Assembly: GCA_027592485.1 (NCBI GenBank)
Contig: JAQCKL010000388.1
Location: 1 to 5,009, forward strand
From: Cyanobacteriota bacterium
GTDB taxonomy: Bacteria > Cyanobacteriota > Cyanobacteriia > Phormidesmidales > Phormidesmidaceae
Length of the DNA stretch: 5,009 nucleotides
Direction of reading: 5' to 3'
Part shown: positions 4,933-5,009 of the stretch, piece by piece
Position numbering within the stretch: the stretch's first letter is position 1
Layout of the letters: each line of letters starts with the position of its first letter
Position numbers and translations under genes: made by a program
Notes under the pieces: generated by a model
Seen by the model: only the letters and a program-made list of their open reading frames with translations
What the model was told of the DNA's origin: nothing
The model's database searches: none

Positions 4933-5009
4933 GCGCTGTTTTTAAGAACGGGAGTAACTACCTAGGTCCCTGCTACCAATGTTGGCGTTTTACCCTGTAC
5001 GGCATTAGA
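4933..5009. other. Short tail downstream of the ferredoxin gene, no assignable gene
   Basis: These 77 bases contain no recognisable gene or clear terminator. TTTTT at 4939-4943 follows only a 3-bp AGC/GCT pairing, so it is not a convincing intrinsic terminator. One minus-strand frame is open from the window edge to a TAG at 4964-4962 (15 codons) and could be the end of a convergent gene, but it is too short to judge. Confidence 0.4.

Noticed and set aside
4979..5008. Nine-codon plus-strand frame at the right edge
   Set aside because: It is too short, with no ribosome binding site and no recognisable product.
1..5009. CRISPR array, IS element, tRNA or rRNA
   Set aside because: I saw no regularly spaced direct repeats, transposase-like translation with terminal inverted repeats, tRNA cloverleaf or rRNA signature on either strand.

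Overview
The window looks like chromosomal DNA from a cyanobacterium. The evidence is a small single-RRM RNA-binding protein of the Rbp type, a cyanobacterial-style ferredoxin with an N-terminal NIL domain, a COG0212 folate-family protein with a typical cyanobacterial motif set, and two perfect copies of the HIP1 octamer GCGATCGC plus several one-mismatch copies. I cannot name the genus. There are no transposases, integrases, CRISPR repeats, tRNAs or rRNAs, and nothing points to recent transfer.

Layout, left to right. Positions 1-198 (minus) hold the first 66 codons of an RRM protein that runs off the left edge. Its leader, 199-402, has a plausible promoter and a 9-bp inverted repeat that would mask its Shine-Dalgarno sequence. 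Next on the minus strand is a 5-formyltetrahydrofolate cyclo-ligase-like protein (403 to 1221, or to a TTG at 1311). It is preceded closely by a secreted protein of about three Ig-like domains (1334-2374). A 15-bp perfect hairpin (2422-2461) separates that pair from typA/bipA (2495-4288, minus), a complete 597-residue ribosome-associated GTPase. A divergent spacer of 239 bases (4289-4527) leads to a plus-strand gene for a 134-residue NIL-domain 2[4Fe-4S] ferredoxin (4528-4932). The last 77 bases contain no assignable gene.

The genes do not form one pathway. They look like a housekeeping neighbourhood in which translation or RNA functions linked to stress in other systems (RRM protein, TypA) lie beside a folate-family enzyme, an exported structural protein and a redox protein. 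The Ig-like gene and the folate-family gene may be co-transcribed. The RRM gene, typA and the ferredoxin gene probably have their own promoters. I did not find an undescribed multi-gene system. The most interesting signals are regulatory: the RBS-masking repeat before the RRM gene, nested inverted repeats before the ferredoxin gene, and an HLR1-like element before typA.
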